From contig KV919018.1 in assembly GCA_002049455.2 (NCBI GenBank), positions 51,321-115,320 of the forward strand: a stretch of 64,000 nt of DNA, read 5' to 3'. The position numbers and the translations under genes are program-made. The notes below the pieces were generated by a model. That model worked only from the letters and a program-made list of their open reading frames with translations, was not told the DNA's origin and searched no databases. Positions within the stretch are counted from its first letter, which is position 1. Every line of letters begins with the position of its first letter. The DNA comes from Porphyra umbilicalis. Taxonomy: Eukaryota; Rhodophyta; Bangiophyceae; Bangiales; Bangiaceae. Positions 40,098-52,080 of the stretch are shown here, one piece after another.

Positions 40098-42046
40098 CTA
40101 CTCGTACTTCATGGCCTTCTTCTCCGCCTTCTTGGCCGCCTTGGCCGCCTTCTTGGCCGCCATGTCGGCCTTGCACGGCCCGTCGCCTGCGTGCCTCATC
40201 GGCATGCCGTCGCTCAGGCGCGCCGCAATCCGCCGCACCACCCGCATGTCGCAGCGGACGGCCTTGGCGACGCGGCGGCCAAACGCCGGGTGCGCCTTGA
40301 AAAAGTGGGCGCACATGGTGTTGCGCACCAGGTCCGACCGCACCTGCCCGAGGTCGCCCGCCAAGTTGGCCACCGTGTTGGCCTGATCCCGCGCGCTGTA
40401 CGACGCCCAGCGGGTGCCGGCTTGGTGAAAGTCGGCCGTCACCTCAATCCCCGCCTGCGCAATCACCGTGCACACGCGGCTGGTGGAGAAGCGCGCCGCG
40501 TCAGACGGCGGGAAGGCGTCGTGCGTGAGGCTAATCCCATAGTTAAAGGTGCCCTTGGTGTTGCCACTGTTGGCCGCCCCGTCCTGCCCGTGGTTCCGCA
40601 CCGGCGACACGGGGCGGTTGACGGGCAGCATCGCGTGGTTGGCCCCGAGGCGGTACCGCTGGGTGTCGGCGTAGGCCATGAGGCGGCCCTGCAGCAGCTT
40701 GTCCTCGGACGGCTCAATGGCGCCGGGGAGGAAGGCGCCGGGGTTGAACGCCGCCTGCTCCGTCGATTGGAAAAAGTTGTCGGGCACCCGGTTGAGCGTC
40801 ATCTTGCCAATGGCCACAAACGGCGCAAGGTCCTCGGGCCAAAACTTGGTCGCGTCGAGCGCGTTGAAGCCGAGGTCGGCCGACGCCATCTGCTCGGCCG
40901 ACAGCGTCTGGTAGCGCAGCTCCCACGACGGGAAGCGGCCGGCCTCAATGCTGCCGTACAAGTCGCGGGTGGCATGGTTAAAGTCCATGGACTGCACTTT
41001 GGCCGCCTCGGCGGCCGTCATGTTGCGGACGCCCTGCATGGACGTCCACTGGAACTTGACGTACGTGACTTTCCGTGCCTTGTTGACAAACTTGTACGCG
41101 TGCACCGAGTGGCCGTTCATCTCCCGCAGCGTGGCAGGAATGCCCAAGTCCGAGTAGAGCGTCGTCAGCATGTTGGTGGCCGCCCCGCCCAGCGCGCCAA
41201 AAAAGTCAAAGAACCGGTTGGGGTCCTGGATGTTTGTCACCGGGTCTGCGCGGGGGTAGACGGGGGGGGGGTAGGAGGTGCAGCAGCAGCAGACGGAGAA
41301 CAACACGACACACAGAAAGAGGAGGGGAGCGACGAGCAAGGAGCCGTGTCAGCACGCATGCACACGCCAGCGCAGCGGCTCCCAAGTCGGCGGTCGGACC
41401 ACCTGCAAAGCTCATCGGCAGCACACCCCATCCGCCCCCACCACGCCACCCCCACCAATGCGCATCCCCCCAACGTACCCGGCTTGAGCGAGTGCACCAT
41501 ATCCGGGAAAGACACCTGGTCGCGGATGAAAAACACGTCGAGGTTGTTGCCGACCAAGTCCCAGATGCCGCCCCCATACTTCTCCGCAATCTTAAACTTG
41601 ACGGCAAAGCCGCGCGGATCCCGCAGCGACTCGGGGGACCCCTTGCCGTGGATGACGGTGGAGAAGCGCACAAACACTTCGGTTTCGCGGTCGGCGCCGC
41701 CGAGGAAGCCCGCCGACGTCAAGGCCGACAAGTCCCCATACGACACAAAGGTGCCGTGCGCGCCCGTGCCGCGCGCGTGGACGACGCGCTCGGGGGTGCG
41801 CTCGCGGTCAAAGCGGGCGAGCTTCTCCGCCGCCCGCGTGTCTTGCACGAGCAGCGCCCCCGACGGGCCGACGGAGAGGGTGTTGCGGTCGTCCCCAACG
41901 GGCGTGCCGACATCGCTCGTCATGGGCGCGAGGGGGGGGTGCGCCACCCCGCCGTGGGCGCCCGCGGGGGTCGCCACCGACGACGCGGCGACGGCGGCCG
42001 CCGCGGCGGCGGCAACGGCCGTGGCCAACAGGCGAGTAGCGCCCAT
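40098..42046 (-). CDS. Catalase (monofunctional haem), paralogue A
   Basis: Converts hydrogen peroxide to water and oxygen. Two exons, 41479-42046 and 40098-41245, joined across a 233-bp GT-AG intron (GTACGT donor, GCGCAG acceptor) that splits the Asp190 codon; the spliced protein is 571 aa. Conserved features: [20 protein letters not shown] with the distal catalytic His90; [35 protein letters not shown] with the catalytic Asn at 167/168; the proximal haem-ligand region [10 protein letters not shown]; and [14 protein letters not shown]. The N terminus ([18 protein letters not shown]...) looks like a secretory-type signal peptide. The C terminus is an unusual Lys/Ala-rich tail ([16 protein letters not shown]) with no SKL-type peroxisomal signal. 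Its closest relative in the window is the divergently oriented catalase at 48.9 kb, which has the intron at the same codon. Confidence 0.95.
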
Positions 42047-45000
42047 CGTGGGGGGTGTCCGGAGGCGGCCGGTGGCGATGGGGGGGCGGGGGGAAGGCGC
42101 CCGGATGACCCGCGACGTACACAAGTGCGGGCGGCTGGCAAGTGGCGGCTGCTGGTGGTGGTGGAGCGGCGGGAAGGGGTGCCTACGAGCGGCTGCGCCG
42201 GCGGGTCTTGTACCCGCGCGGTGCCGCGCGCACGCCTTGCCCGCGCGCCCGCCGGGGTGCCACCCACGGCACGCGCCACAGCCGCGAGCCGCCGGTGCCA
42301 CGCGGCAACCCCCGGTGCCACCCACACACCGCCGCCGCCGACGCCGCCGCGTCCCAACCAGCATCGGTCGGCTGTACAGCGCCGTAGCACGCTACCGGCC
42401 GTCATCATGGCCCCTCTGGCGGGCGCCTATGACCGTCCCAACGCTGGCACCCGTGACGGCTGGCCGGCACCCGCCGTCAGGCGCCCGCGCCACGCCCGGT
42501 CGGCACCGTTGCGTAGCGGCCGAGGGCAGTCGAGCGTCGGGCGGGACCGCCCACCCCGCAGCTGCCGACCACCGCCTGCGTCGGGAGGGGGGCGCGGGGG
42601 GGGGGGGGGGCGGTCCACCCCGCGTGACCGTCGGGCCGAGGGCGGGCGTCGGCGGGCCGGTCGCCCCTGCCGCAGACGACCACCGACCGGCGGGCGCGCG
42701 TGTTGACAGCCGCCGCACGCTGCCGCGCCCCGGGCGGGTGCGCCACGGCAGTGCCGCGACGCGGGGGCGCCCGCGGGGCGGCCGCCGCGACGGCGAGAGG
42801 TGACCGCCGCGCCGTGTGTGTGCGCGGGCGGGCCGGGCGGGGCCCGCCGCGTCAGGCCCCCCGCCGCGCCAGTGCCACTCCACGCGGCCACGCCGGCCCG
42901 GGTGCCACGGCTCACCGACGGGATCCCGTCTGCAACAGCGGTCAACGTTGCGCGCGTCGTTTGAGGGCCCCGGCCGCGGCGCGTCCGCATGGCGTGCCGC
43001 CCCGCACCCTGCATTACATGACGTGGCAGAACACACACGCGAGCGCGCCACCGGTTCGCGTCGCGTGCGCAGCTGGTAGCAGGGGGAACAGGGCCGTTTC
43101 GACGGAGGAACGGGGGCGCGGCAACGTCCCCCGCGCGACGGCCGCCTCCTGTCGGGCCCGCGGCGGGGGGGGCGCCGGGGGTTTCGACCCCGCCGCCCCG
43201 CCCGCCGCGCCCGCCGCGGCCGACGGCGAACGCATAAAAACGACCGAGGGTGTGCGCGCAGCGCGGGGGGCAGAGCGCCCAGACACCCACACGCTGGCGG
43301 TCGCCCGCCATCATGGCATGATGCGGGGCGCTCGTGCGCCGCATAGGTCGGCCTCCCGAGCGTCGCGCCGCCCTGCGGGCGGGCAGCGCACGAGCCCCGG
43401 GCGTACCCCCGTAATGTACGGCCGCTTGCGCGGCGCCCCAGCCGCCCGCCGACGCGCCGACGTGGAAGGCCGTCAGCACACACTGCCGACGCTGTGTGGC
43501 CGGCCCCTACCGGCGGGTCTGACGCGTCAGGACCCCCCCGGGCGTGGCACCAAGCGTCCCCCGAGGCGCATCTGCACGCCTTGTTGCGCCACGCGCGCTC
43601 GCTCGGCGGCGGGCCCGCTGCGGGGGGGTCACCGACCGCCGACCGCGAGGGGGGTGCCCCGCGCCGGGCGTACACCCGCTGACGCAGGCGGTTTCTTTTC
43701 TCTCTTCCCATGCGCGCCTTGTGCCGCCCGCTGAGTGCGGTACGTGGGTGCCTCGTCGTCCTTGTTTGCTGGCCCCCAAGACGGCGCAGCTACTTTTTTG
43801 CGTTTCACCCAGCATTGTTCCGCGCGGTCGCTGCCCAGATGGGCACTGTCCGTACGGGACGACGCCGGCCAACAGTTGCTGTATGAGAGGGGCTGTGGGT
43901 GTGGCCTGGCCGGCAGCCGATGCCGGCTTTGGGGCAGCAGGTGGTCGCTGGGGGCCAGACCCCACCCTCGCCGCAGATCCTCCTCGGCGGATACAGCCGC
44001 GTTTGGCCGCACGCACGCCCCGTCCCGGGATCCCGCCGCGGCTCTTGGCCTCGGACGCTGCCTCAGCGACTCGATACGTCTCCCCGACGTCTGCATTTTC
44101 TCCAGCGCACCGCTTTGCGCGCAGCGCGCCAACAAGCGTAGCAGCAGAGGCGCCAGAGGGGAACCGTCAACCGCACATTGTCGGCGCTGGCGCGGCGACA
44201 CGACCGAGACCCACGGGGCGGGCATCCAGCGCCACCTCCCCGGTGGTGTCCCGTCGCTACAACGTCCGCGGGGTCGTCCGACGGGGCGCGCTTGTGATAT
44301 GCAGGGGCGCTGCCCACCCCGCCCCACCCCGCGCTCGGGCGTGCACGTCGCTCGGGTCAGGGCCAGCGACCGCCGGCTGTCACTTTTTGTACGTGTGGGA
44401 AAGCCCCGTGCCACCCGTCGCGCCGCTTGCCGCTGGGACACACCCCAGCCAAAGAGAGCAGCGGGCAAAGTTGGCACCCAACCCCCACGGCGGTTGCCCG
44501 GCTGGCGGCGCCACCAACACGCCAACGCGGACCGACGGCGCCACTGGCCAGCCAAGGCTGGGCGGCCACGCCACTGGCTAGCCAACCCCCGGCCGGGGGC
44601 GCCACCAGCCACCCAACGCCGGGCCGCGCCACCGGCGGGCCAACCGTCGCCCCCGCACCGTCGGCGCGCCGTGCGCCTCGGCGCCGACCACAGCCACGCC
44701 GCCGTTGACGGGGCACGTTGGCGGCCGCCACGGTGGCCGCGTGCGCCCAGCCGCGTCTCTTGTCGGGGGAGGGGCGCGCGCGGCCGAACGGCTGTGGCCG
44801 GGGCGCGGTGTCGCCGGTCACGGCCGGCCGGCGTGCGTCGACGGCACCCACCGACGGGCGCCGCCATCCGGGGGGCCTCCGCTACGGGTGGCACGGCGCG
44901 GGCAGGCGCGGCACGGGAGCGGGTGGCCGCCAGGCGGGCTGTGCCAACGCAGCGTGCAACCGATGCGCCGCGTGCGGTGGCCCGCGGCGGATGGCCGTCG

Positions 45001-45235
45001 CCGCGGGCCGCCGTCCCAGTCGTCCCCCCTCCCCTACGCAGCAAAGGCCGTCAACAGCCAGCGTCCTGCCTGGGCAACATACTCGCGGCGGCATGTGGCC
45101 GCCCAACAGACGGCGCGGCGGCGATCAGCAGAAACTGGGCAGCTCGTGGCGTGAAGGATCGGCGCGTCGGCCTTGTCGGCGACGGTCAGCGGCCACCTTG
45201 GGCGCCGGCTGCCCGCGTCCCTCGCCCCCTCTCTG
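42047..45235. other. GC-rich spacer upstream of catalase A
   Basis: More than 3 kb of very GC-rich sequence with long frames open on both strands at once, the usual effect of stop-poor composition. Gly/Ala/Arg/Pro composition and lack of motifs argue against genes. A GCATAAAAAC block at about 43228-43237 is one of few AT-rich islands and could be a promoter element, without further support. Confidence 0.4.
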
Positions 45236-46550
45236 CCCTATGGGAAAAAAACCAGGATAAAACCCGGATCGCTGTCCCAGGCACTGTTGCGCTGGGCATG
45301 GAACGGAACCCGGATAAAACCAGGATCGATTAGACTTTGATTGGCTCACAATCGCCCTCGCGGACAGCCGACAGCAGCATGGTGCCTCGCCAATATCCTC
45401 ATCATTACAGCCGTTCTGTGACCACATTCAGTACCGTGGTTTTATTTATTGGAGCCATACGCGAAGGCCACGAGGGCGGAAGACGGCGACCACGGCCACC
45501 GCCACGGTCACCCACCGCCACTACCACCCCCATATGCACCGTCATAAAGGCGAAGACAGAGCCAAGCCCGACACCCAGCACCACTGGGACGCCAACCAAC
45601 AAGCACTTGGCCCGGACACACCGACTATGAGCCACCACATCCCCCCCTCCCCCCTCACAGAAAAGCGCCATCCTCATCCCTCTCCCCCCCCCCCCCCGTA
45701 CTGAGAGGACAAGCCCAGTCGAGCACAAGAAACAAAGAAAGAAAAGAAAGAAGGAAACAGCAACGTGGAACAACAAAGCAAAAGCAAAACGGTCACAAGA
45801 CGTCCCGTTGGAGGCAAGAAATCATGGCACGACCCTGCGCCACATATGACGGCCTGCGTCACACCCTCGAGTCCACTGCAAGCTACCCGTGCAACACAAG
45901 ATTCTCTAAGCAACCGCCCCCCCACCCTCGTACACAGGGACGCCACCTCCCCCCCAACATCCTCACCCCCGAAGGAAGTCAACAGTCTGACACAGGTGGG
46001 CAAATAACATGGAAAAGATGAAGCAGCCAAGCGCATAAGGTGAATGAAGGGAACGGACGGGGGTGAGGTGCGGGTGGAGACGGGACCTGTACGAGGAGGG
46101 CGCGGCACTCGAGGCGCGGCCACCGACCGCCGCAAGGATCCGCGCCTCACCCCCCCCCCCCCCCCCGAAAAGCGACACAAAGATATACCTGACATGTCAC
46201 ACACGGTGGGCAGGCAAATCAAAGAGCCTCACGCACGACACAATCACGACGAAGGCAACCGCGGTATTAATGCGGAGCAGATCAGTTCGTCGTGGACGGG
46301 ACGCCGCGGCCAAGACTTGCAGCCGCCAACTTGGGCGCTCCAAGGGTCGAACAACGTGAGCCGACCGACCAATCAGATGACGAAAAAAAATCCAAGCTGT
46401 CATTCTGTACTGGAAAGCGCCCAGAAGCACCTGTGGCGAGCATCGCTCTTCTGTAAGCACACAGCACCAGCGGTGACTGCTCCTTTCTTGCGGCAGGAGT
46501 CCCCAGATCCTGGGATATCCGGGTTTTATCCTGCATCTGTTCCCATAGGG
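45236..46550. mobile_element. 1.3-kb element with CCCTATGGGAA terminal inverted repeats
   Basis: The left end CCCTATGGGAA (45236-45246) is followed by CCAGGATAAAACCCGGAT and TGTCCCAGG. The right end (46497-46550) is the reverse complement with small differences: CCTGGGATATCCGGGTTTTATCCTG, then TTCCCATAGGG (motifs given in two parts). A second inverted copy of the inner motif (ACCCGGATAAAACCAGGAT) lies at about 45308-45326. The interior contains a purine-rich stretch near 45725-45785 and C runs at about 45685-45697 and 46149-46165, with no recognisable ORF. Probably a non-autonomous DNA transposon; a target duplication was not identified. Confidence 0.6.
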
Positions 46551-48897
46551 CTGGAAGCATCGCCGTCGTCGGGAGGCCGCCCGACAGCTGTGGCATGCGG
46601 AGGAGGGTCAAAGATGGAGCGGGCTCCCCTTGCCCACCCGCCCGTTGGCTTAGAATGGGTAGCTGACGCTGCTGCACGCCGGCGTGGACAGGCAGAGGAA
46701 GTCACAGTCTTCTCTTGCGGCCCCACGCAGCCCTTTTCGGATGCACAAATCCTTCTGGTCAGCCTCTTCTCACACCAAAGCGGCCTGTTCGCTCCAACCC
46801 CTGCCACGTGGCTGGCGTTCAGAAATTACCTGGCAAAATCCCAAGTCCCACGAAATGGTCGTACAATTGAGGCTGGAAGCTATGATAGGTGATCGACAAC
46901 GATCCGTGTGGAACTGGCAGAGCCAACAAGCCTTCACCCGCCGGCCCGGCGCAGCTGGGACGGATCACGAGTCAGACACGTGCACCTCGTCCCATGGAGC
47001 CCCATCCGCGCAGCAGATACAGTAGAGGTTCGTCAACTCTCCGTGAGCCGTGGATCCGAGCTACTGTGACCGTGGAGCGCCCTGTCCTCGATTCCGCTCA
47101 AGCTGTGGTTAGCGTTGAGGGTGGCCGTTGCAGGTGACGGGCAGTGCAGCACCAGAGAAACCATTTTCTTTCTCAGCGACCTCCGCGGCTGGCGAAGATG
47201 CTTGTGGGCCTCGGGCGGTGGGATACCCTCGTAGATTACGTTGGGTAGGTCGCTGTCAGGAGGACCGCCCGACCATGGGGCGGTCATACCCCCTCCACTT
47301 GTGCAGTGGAGGCTTCCGCAGCTTTCTTCTTGGCGGGATTCCAGGATGACGCGGGTCCCTCTCTCTCGCCGACATGCATACTGTTTCCCAGCTACTTGCA
47401 GGACGGGCACAAGCGCTGCCGAGCGGTGGAAGCAAGGAGCTCATACTCGGCGTGGACGCATTGGATTGGTGTTTGCTATGAGGCGCCTCGCAGGGTGGCC
47501 TCGCGCGGGACTCGCCGATGCAAGGTCTGTGCAACTCTGGTATCTCTGGCAGGACACGCTCGAGCCAGCCAGCCTTCACGACAGGTGATACGCAGCCTCC
47601 GCTGCGGTTAGCCGAGCGTCTCGACAATGTCCAGCGTCGAAAAGCACAGGCCGCCTCCAACCCCCGTCCTCAGTGGCTGTGCAGCCGTTGCAATCACGGG
47701 CGGCCCCGCACGGATGAAGGCGGACCCTGCCACACCGATTTGTCAGTGGACACGCTCACGCCTGTCATTTTGGCAACAGCATCTGTACGGCGATTGTCCA
47801 ATGGGAACGGGTGAACGCCACTTCTAACGAATCGCGGCCGACGGGTCAACAAAAGAGCGCCCAAATGACTCCACCGAAACGTGCTCACAGCGCGCGCCCG
47901 CAACGGCGTGGATGCGGTGCGCGCCGCGCGCAGCCAAGAGACCCCCCCCCCACCCCGCGGGTATCAAAGCGCCGGGACGACGCGTGACCCGCCCACAAAC
48001 CGACGCATGGGCCTCGTGAACGTACCTCGGCAGCATCCGCCTGCGCCGCCGCCCCGCCCGCGCGCCGCGGAACCAGACCCGACCGCCGCCGCGCCGCACT
48101 GCACCGGCCGCGGGCAGTGCGGCACGGGCGGGCGGGCGCGCCTTCCTGTACGGCAACGCCGGACAGCGGGCGCCCCCAGTTGAGTCTCGGACGCGCCCGC
48201 GCCGCCGCAGACGCGTGGAGGGGGAGAAACTCCCCCGCCCCCCCCCCGGGGGGGGCGGCGGGTCTCGCGCCCGCCGAGCCATTGTCGGTGTCGGTGTACG
48301 CGCGCGCGCCGGGTGCGTGAGCGCCCGCCGGCGCGGCCGGGCGCCCTTGTCGCGGTGGCGGCCGCCGCCGCCGCCGCGGGGCGGGGCGTGCCGCCGCCGC
48401 CGGGTGCGGCTCGCGCGGGGCCCGGGCCCGCCGCCCGTGCCCGCCGCCCCGCCGCCCGCCCGTGGGGCGATGGCGGGGGGGTGGCGGCGGCGGTGGGGGC
48501 GTGGCGGTTTCGCCACTGGCGGCGGGCGGCGGGGGCGGCGCGGGCGGGGCCCCCGGCGGCGGGCGGGCGGGCCCCCCCCCCCGTCGGCGCGGCATCGGCC
48601 GCCCGTCGGGTGGAGGCATAAAGCGTGGAGGGGGTGGTGCCACTGGCGTTGCCGTCCCCGCCGGCACACCACCGACCGGGCCACCGCCGTTGTCCACGCC
48701 GCGGCCGACACGCCAGCGTCGACGCCTTCCCCCGCTGGCCGGCGCCGTCCGTGAGCCCTCCGTCTTTCCCCTCCCCCCCCCCCTGTTGACCTTGACATCT
48801 ACCCCGTCCGACTGACGCCCTCCTCGCGCCCTCTCCCCCCACCCACCCCCGTCGACCTCCACACACCTCCCCACCCACCCCGACGACCTCCACACCT
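46551..48897. other. Spacer upstream of catalase B
   Basis: The first half has moderate GC and no recognised feature. From about 47900 the GC is extreme with frames open on both strands. The C-rich stretch from about 48770 to 48930 leads into catalase B and is probably its promoter/leader region. Confidence 0.4.
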
Positions 48898-48914
48898 CCC
48901 CCCCCCCCCCCCCC
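48898..48914 (+). promoter_or_regulatory. C17 tract upstream of the catalase B start codon
   Basis: Seventeen C residues, followed by T and five more C, end about 20 bases before the ATG at 48940. It is part of a longer C-rich leader from about 48770. Same arrangement as at the dehydrogenase and CAAD genes. Confidence 0.35.
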
Positions 48915-48939
48915 TCCCCCGACCACTGGCACGACCAAG

Positions 48940-50911
48940 ATGGGTGCAACACGCGTCTTTGCCACGGCCGTCGCGGCCACCGTCGCCGCCGTCGCGGCGG
49001 CGGTCGCCACCCCCGCGGCCGCGCGGACCGACGTCCCCCCCCCAGCGCCGGCACCATGACCAGCGACGTTGGCACCGCCGTCGGGGACGACCGCAACACC
49101 CTCTCCGTCGGCCCGTCTGGGCCGCTGCTCGTGCAAGACACGCGGGCGGCGGAGAAGCTCGCCCGCTTTGACCGCGAGCGCATCCCCGAGCGCGTCGTCC
49201 ACGCGCGTGGCGTGGGCGCGCACGGCACCTTTGTGTCGTATGGCGACTTGTCGGCGTTGACGTCGGCGGGTTTCCTCGGCGGTGCCGACCGCGAAACCGA
49301 AGTGTTTGTGCGCTTCTCCACCGTCATCCACAGCAAGGGGTCCCCCGAGACGCTGCGGGATCCACGGGGCTTTGCCGTCAAGTTCAAGATTGCAGAGGAG
49401 TATGGGGGCGGCATCTGGGACTTGGTCGGCAACAACCTCGACGTGTTTTTCATCCGTGACCAGATCTCCTTCCCAGACCTGATTCACTCGCTCAAGCCGG
49501 GTACGTTGAGGAGCGCGGGGAGGAGGTGACGAGGTGGCCGTCGGTGGGGGCCGCTGCTGGTGTTTGGGCCGCTGCCGAGTCAGTGTGAGGACTGCGGATG
49601 CGTCTTGTGCGTCAGGGGTTGTGGAGCTGGTGGTTTGCTGGTGGTCGCCCACCTGCAAGAGCCGCTGTGTTACCGTGTGCATGGGTGCTGACGCGGCTCC
49701 TCACTCTTTACTGCCGTGCCTCTCCTGTTTCTCTGGCTGTTGCCCGCTGCTGCCCTCGCATCCACCGCATCTATCCCCACGCAGACCCGGTGACCAACAT
49801 CCAGGACCCCAACCGGTACTTTGACTTCTTTGGCGCGCTGGGCGGGGCGGCCACCAACATGCTGACGACGCTCTACTCGGACTTGGGCATCCCGGCCACG
49901 CTGCGGGAGATGAACGGCCACTCGGTGCACGCGTACAAGTTTGTCAACTCGGCGCGCAAGGTCACGTACGTCAAGTTTGAGTGGACGTCCATGCAGGGCG
50001 TCCGCAACTTGACAACGTCCGAGGCGGCCGAGATCCAGTCCAAAGACTTTAACCACGCCACCCGCGACTTGTACGACAGCATTGAGGCCGGGCGCTTCCC
50101 GGCGTGGGAGCTGCGCTACCAGACGATGTCGGCCGAGCAGATGGCGTCGGCCGATCTCGGCTTCAACCCGCTGGACGCCACCAAGTTTTGGCCCGAGGAG
50201 CTTGCGCCGTTTGTGGCCATTGGCAAGATGACGCTCAACCGGGTGCCCGACAACTTTTTCCAAACGACGGAGCAGTCGGCGTTCAACCCTGGCGCCTTCC
50301 TCCCCGGCGCCATTGAGCCGTCGGAAGACAAAATGCTGCAGGGCCGCCTCATGTCCTACGCTGACACCCAGCGGTACCGCGTCGGCACCAACCACGCGAT
50401 GCTGCCCGTCAACCGCCCCATCTCGCCCGTGCGTGCGCACACGCAGGACGGGGAGGCCAACAGTGGCAACACCAAGGGAAACTTCAACTATGGGATTAGC
50501 CTCACGCAGGCGGCGTTTGCGCCCGCCGACGCGGCGCGCTTCTCCACCAACCGGGTGTGCGCGGTGATTGCGCAGGCGGGGATTGAGGTGACGGCCGACT
50601 TTCGCCAAGCCGGCATGCGCTGGGCGTCGTACAGCGAGCGGGATCAGGCCAACACGGTGGCTAACTTGGCGGGTGACCTCGGGCAGGTGCGGTCGGACCT
50701 GGTGCGCAACACCGTGTGCTCCCACTTGTACAAGACGCACCCCGACTTTGGCCGCCGCGTCGCCGAGGCGGCCCGCTGCGACATGCGGGTGGTGATGGGC
50801 ATGGCCGCGCGCCTGAGCGACAACCTGCCGTCGGGGGACGCGCCGGGAACGGACGACGCGTTTGATGATGCGGTGGAGAGTTACGAGCCAGAGGTGACTG
50901 CGTCGGCCTAG
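48940..50911 (+). CDS. Catalase (monofunctional haem), paralogue B
   Basis: Same reaction and architecture as paralogue A. Two exons: one ending at 49500 (CCGG|GTACGT) and one at 49785-50911 after GCAG, with a 284-bp intron splitting the same Asp codon as in A. Conserved features: [38 protein letters not shown] and [14 protein letters not shown]. The ATG at 48940 begins a signal-like peptide ([18 protein letters not shown]) matching A. That frame meets a stop at 49057-49059, because the C9 run at 49035-49043 is one base short of keeping frame with MTSDVGT at 49056. From 49056 onward the frame is intact (523 aa). The missing base could be a sequencing error, an allele, or a real loss giving a signal-less cytosolic enzyme started at 49056. 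The C-terminal tail ([18 protein letters not shown]) is acidic, unlike the Lys-rich tail of A, and lacks a peroxisomal SKL. Confidence 0.93.
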
Positions 50912-52080
50912 GTGACCGCGTGTGTTAGGTTGATGGGGTCCGTTTATTATGCTCTGCTTGTACATGCGTGGGTTCCGTGAGGCCGTTAGTGTTGCTGTGT
51001 GGGGCCCGTGCGGTTGATCCGTGCTGCGCGCTGGCCCTCCGCCGCGGCGGCGGGGCGTCGGCGCGCCAGCGGTACAACGCGTGGATCGATGCACCTTGTG
51101 CCCTCTCCGCGTCTCTCGTGAGGGCCGAGAAGGGGCAGGTTGATGCGTCGAGCGTAGAGTCCCAATCAAGACGTACGCCAACGGCATTCTTGCATCGGCC
51201 TCCGCGCCATCACTTTATCAGCCCAGCGCTTCCTCCGCAGCAGCAAAGGCGCAGGTTGGTCAGCGAGCCGCCGTGCGTCTCGCGGTGGCCGATGGTGTGA
51301 CGCGGATGCCTTGAGCTCTCGAGCTCCCGCTCTGCGCTTCTTTTTGTCGAACCATCGCACTGAGTGTGCCCACGTCGGACACATGCAGCTCATGTGTCCT
51401 TGCTACACGGCCGCGCCATTGTCTGAAGCTCCGTCTGTCATCGACGAAGTAAGCGTGTGCTCTTCGTCCCGACCGGTCGGGAGAAGGAGCAAGGTCGACC
51501 TTGCTGGTGTCTGCAATGACTACGGTTTGGAACTGCTCTGACACCAAATGAAGACATCTCGAGGTCTCTTGAATCTTTTTGGAGGTCCCCCTTTCAGCTT
51601 CGAGGTGACCCCCCTGCGTCCATGGTCTCCACAGCTGCTTGCACTGGTGAGTTCACAGTTTGGCACTGCTGGCAGTATTTGGTAGGGAATTTTTCAGTAC
51701 CCCACGACCAAGTCGAGGTGACAATCAGGGCGGAAACAAAAGATGCTGACTGACGCATGGTGCCTGACGGTCCATGCGGCACCAGGGCGGCCGAAAATGC
51801 AGCATCTGAGTAAAGACGTATTCCGTACGACGACGGACCACTACTGTTGCATCCGTGCGATGACGATTCCCCAACAAGCATGCAAGCGTTGTCACAGGTA
51901 CCGAGCAGGGCGCACCAGGACAAGTCACGGAGGGGGGTCCACAGAGGTGTATGCCAAGGTGGTTCTTTTTCTCGTACCGGTGGAAAAAAATAATAACAAC
52001 TAGACGGTACGGCTGCCCATGAGAGTGCGAGACGTGACAGGAAAAAAACAGGCAGAGCGACGTCGCTGGTTTGGGCGCCC
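50912..52080. other. Intergenic between convergent catalase B and CAAD gene
   Basis: Should contain the 3' UTRs of both genes. The A-rich blocks at about 51984-51998 and 52041-52048 read T-rich on the CAAD coding strand and resemble the T-rich tracts after other stops. No other feature recognised. Confidence 0.45.

Noticed and set aside
40089-42803. A 904-codon plus-strand frame over the catalase A locus
   Set aside because: It is the antisense shadow of the catalase exons, which show clear family motifs on the minus strand.
43629-45333. Overlapping open frames of 470-530 codons on both strands
   Set aside because: Both are Arg/Pro/Gly/Ala-rich with no motif, start at arbitrary points and mirror each other; expected from stop-poor GC-rich DNA.
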